The position numbers were made by a program, and so were the translations under genes. The notes below the pieces were generated by a model that saw nothing but the letters and a program-made list of their open reading frames with translations, searched no databases and was not told the DNA's origin. This document shows, piece by piece, positions 62,958-64,000 of a stretch of DNA of 64,000 nt. The stretch comes from Blasia pusilla (lineage: Eukaryota > Marchantiophyta > Marchantiopsida > Blasiales): NCBI GenBank assembly GCA_050084515.1, contig CM114275.1, positions 25,110,001 through 25,174,000 on the forward strand. The letters are read 5' to 3'. Position 1 is the first letter of the stretch; each line of letters begins with the position of its first letter.

Positions 62958-64000
62958 AGTAGGAGATCGAGGTGGTCTCTCACGTGGAGACCCTCGAAAC
63001 CTTGCACCACTTCGGGTAAACCCTCCAGAGCTACTCTCAGGTCCACTACCTTGCCTCTCAAAATCCCAAAAGGACGGCGTGATGGCCCTCGTGCCCCTCT
63101 GACACGATCACTCTCAATCTCGCAAGTAATCCTTCAATCACTAAAACTAAACATGCGGCACTCAATCTACACTCTCTCACTAAGACGTGTGTTGTGCGGC
63201 AACAAGCGGCGTGGTCCGGCAAATCAACTGATCTATCGTCTTCTTGACAAACCATCCTCAACTCAAGACATCCCACACAAGTCTATGTCCCCTAAATCCA
63301 TACATCATTGATGCTTTCAGCATAAACACAAAACCCAATATCCCAAATAACTTCCCAATACTAGGAAATCCCTCACATGTGCAGGGTAAGAGACCACAAT
63401 GGATAACATACAATAATATTGATGTCGCTCCTCGGCAACTGCAAATCTAGACCCCAACTCGGTCCTAAAGACAACTCCTCCAATTAGCAAGTCGTACTCC
63501 TCTCTACTGACGTTGCTCAAGCCTCCTTGATGTGCGGTGCATGTCCAACGGTCTGGTGCGGCACTAGCACCACGGAACCGCTACAAACAACACGACACTC
63601 GGGAATGGGGTGCGGCACTCGGCGGCATGCCCTCCTCAATCAGAAATTCATACGCTCTGCTCCTTAGTGAAGGAGTGGCTCCGCTATCGAGACGGTGCGG
63701 TGCGGCCACGAGCGATACGGAGCGGCAATTGGCGGCGCGTTGCGACTACGGGCGTCACGACACACTACTCGATCGTCGTCGAGCGACCACCAATCACAAC
63801 ATAACATCATGAAATGAAAACTCAAACCCATCTGCCATCACTGATTGATGACGAAATGACGATGACGGTGACGGCCAAAACAAAATAGGTGGTGGTGGTG
63901 CAAGTTAGAGAATCAACGATTGTCGTGGAAGACCCTCCACTTTGTAATGGCGGCAATGGCAACCAAGGATGGACAACATCCGAACGCGGGTCTAAGCAGC
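62958..64000 (-). other. Upstream part and leader of element C
   Basis: Sequence ahead of the gag segment. Several short frames have no recognisable domain. GC rises near 63530-63800 with repeated GGTGCGGC-like motifs. No LTR or primer site was found before the window ends. Confidence 0.45.

Larger units (their letters stand above)
56577..64000 (-). mobile_element. Ty3/gypsy element C (IN-PHD type), runs off the right edge
   Basis: Second copy of the family of element A on the minus strand: 3' LTR (57223-56577), LTR-end block, polypurine tract, pol (about 57534-61205), gag (about 61604-62957) and leader. The 5' LTR is not in the window. RT and RNase H are nearly readable with a few stops, whereas integrase is cut short by a deletion. 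The two copies are clearly diverged from each other, so this is an old family with several members. Confidence 0.8.

Overview
The window is nuclear DNA of a land plant. The evidence is one multi-exon plant-type kinesin gene with GT-AG introns, set among Ty1/copia and Ty3/gypsy LTR retrotransposons, with GA and TA microsatellites and AT-rich intergenic DNA. I infer a TE-rich genome, possibly a seed-free plant (lycophyte, fern or bryophyte) because of the retroelement types and kinesin style, but the species cannot be fixed from the sequence. No bacterial operons, CRISPR arrays, rRNA or tRNA genes were seen.

Layout. 1-8.6 kb: mostly AT-rich, no recognisable gene; it holds a 20-21 bp minisatellite (1366-1590), a GA tract and a TA tract ending in a perfect hairpin. 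8.6-33.3 kb: a nested retrotransposon cluster. An old Ty1/copia element on the minus strand (LTR at 8596-9020, integrase/RT/RNase H to about 12.1 kb, gag at 32.6-33.3 kb) seems to be split by a minus-strand Ty3/gypsy element 'A' (12140-29329). A was itself hit three times by a chromodomain-type gypsy family 'B': a recombined truncated copy (12452-15149, minus), a solo LTR (15365-16388, plus, TSD CATAC) and a full-length copy (16496-23838, plus, TSD CAGGT). 30.4-32.0 kb holds further LTR fragments. 33.3-37.7 kb: microsatellites and non-genic DNA, with one weak two-exon candidate.

38.8-53.5 kb: the only intact host gene, a KIN-7 kinesin of 26 exons whose total exon length is divisible by three (1312 codons plus stop). 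It has an N-terminal motor, a long coiled-coil tail and a C-terminal C3HC4 RING finger. Its upstream region has two long GA tracts. 53.5-56.6 kb: 3' flank without a recognised gene. 56.6-64.0 kb: element 'C', a second minus-strand gypsy copy of the same family as A, running off the right edge.

The most unusual feature is the A/C family. Its integrase reading frame ends in a PHD-type zinc finger (C4HC3) in place of the chromodomain seen in family B, so two gypsy lineages side by side carry two different chromatin-reader modules at the end of integrase. A has lost reverse transcriptase and RNase H but keeps protease and integrase-PHD; C keeps RT and RNase H but has lost the stretch between the integrase core and the last part of the PHD. 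In both, a block of about 110-140 bp resembling the 3' end of the LTR lies between the polypurine tract and the 3' LTR, and related blocks recur elsewhere in the window.
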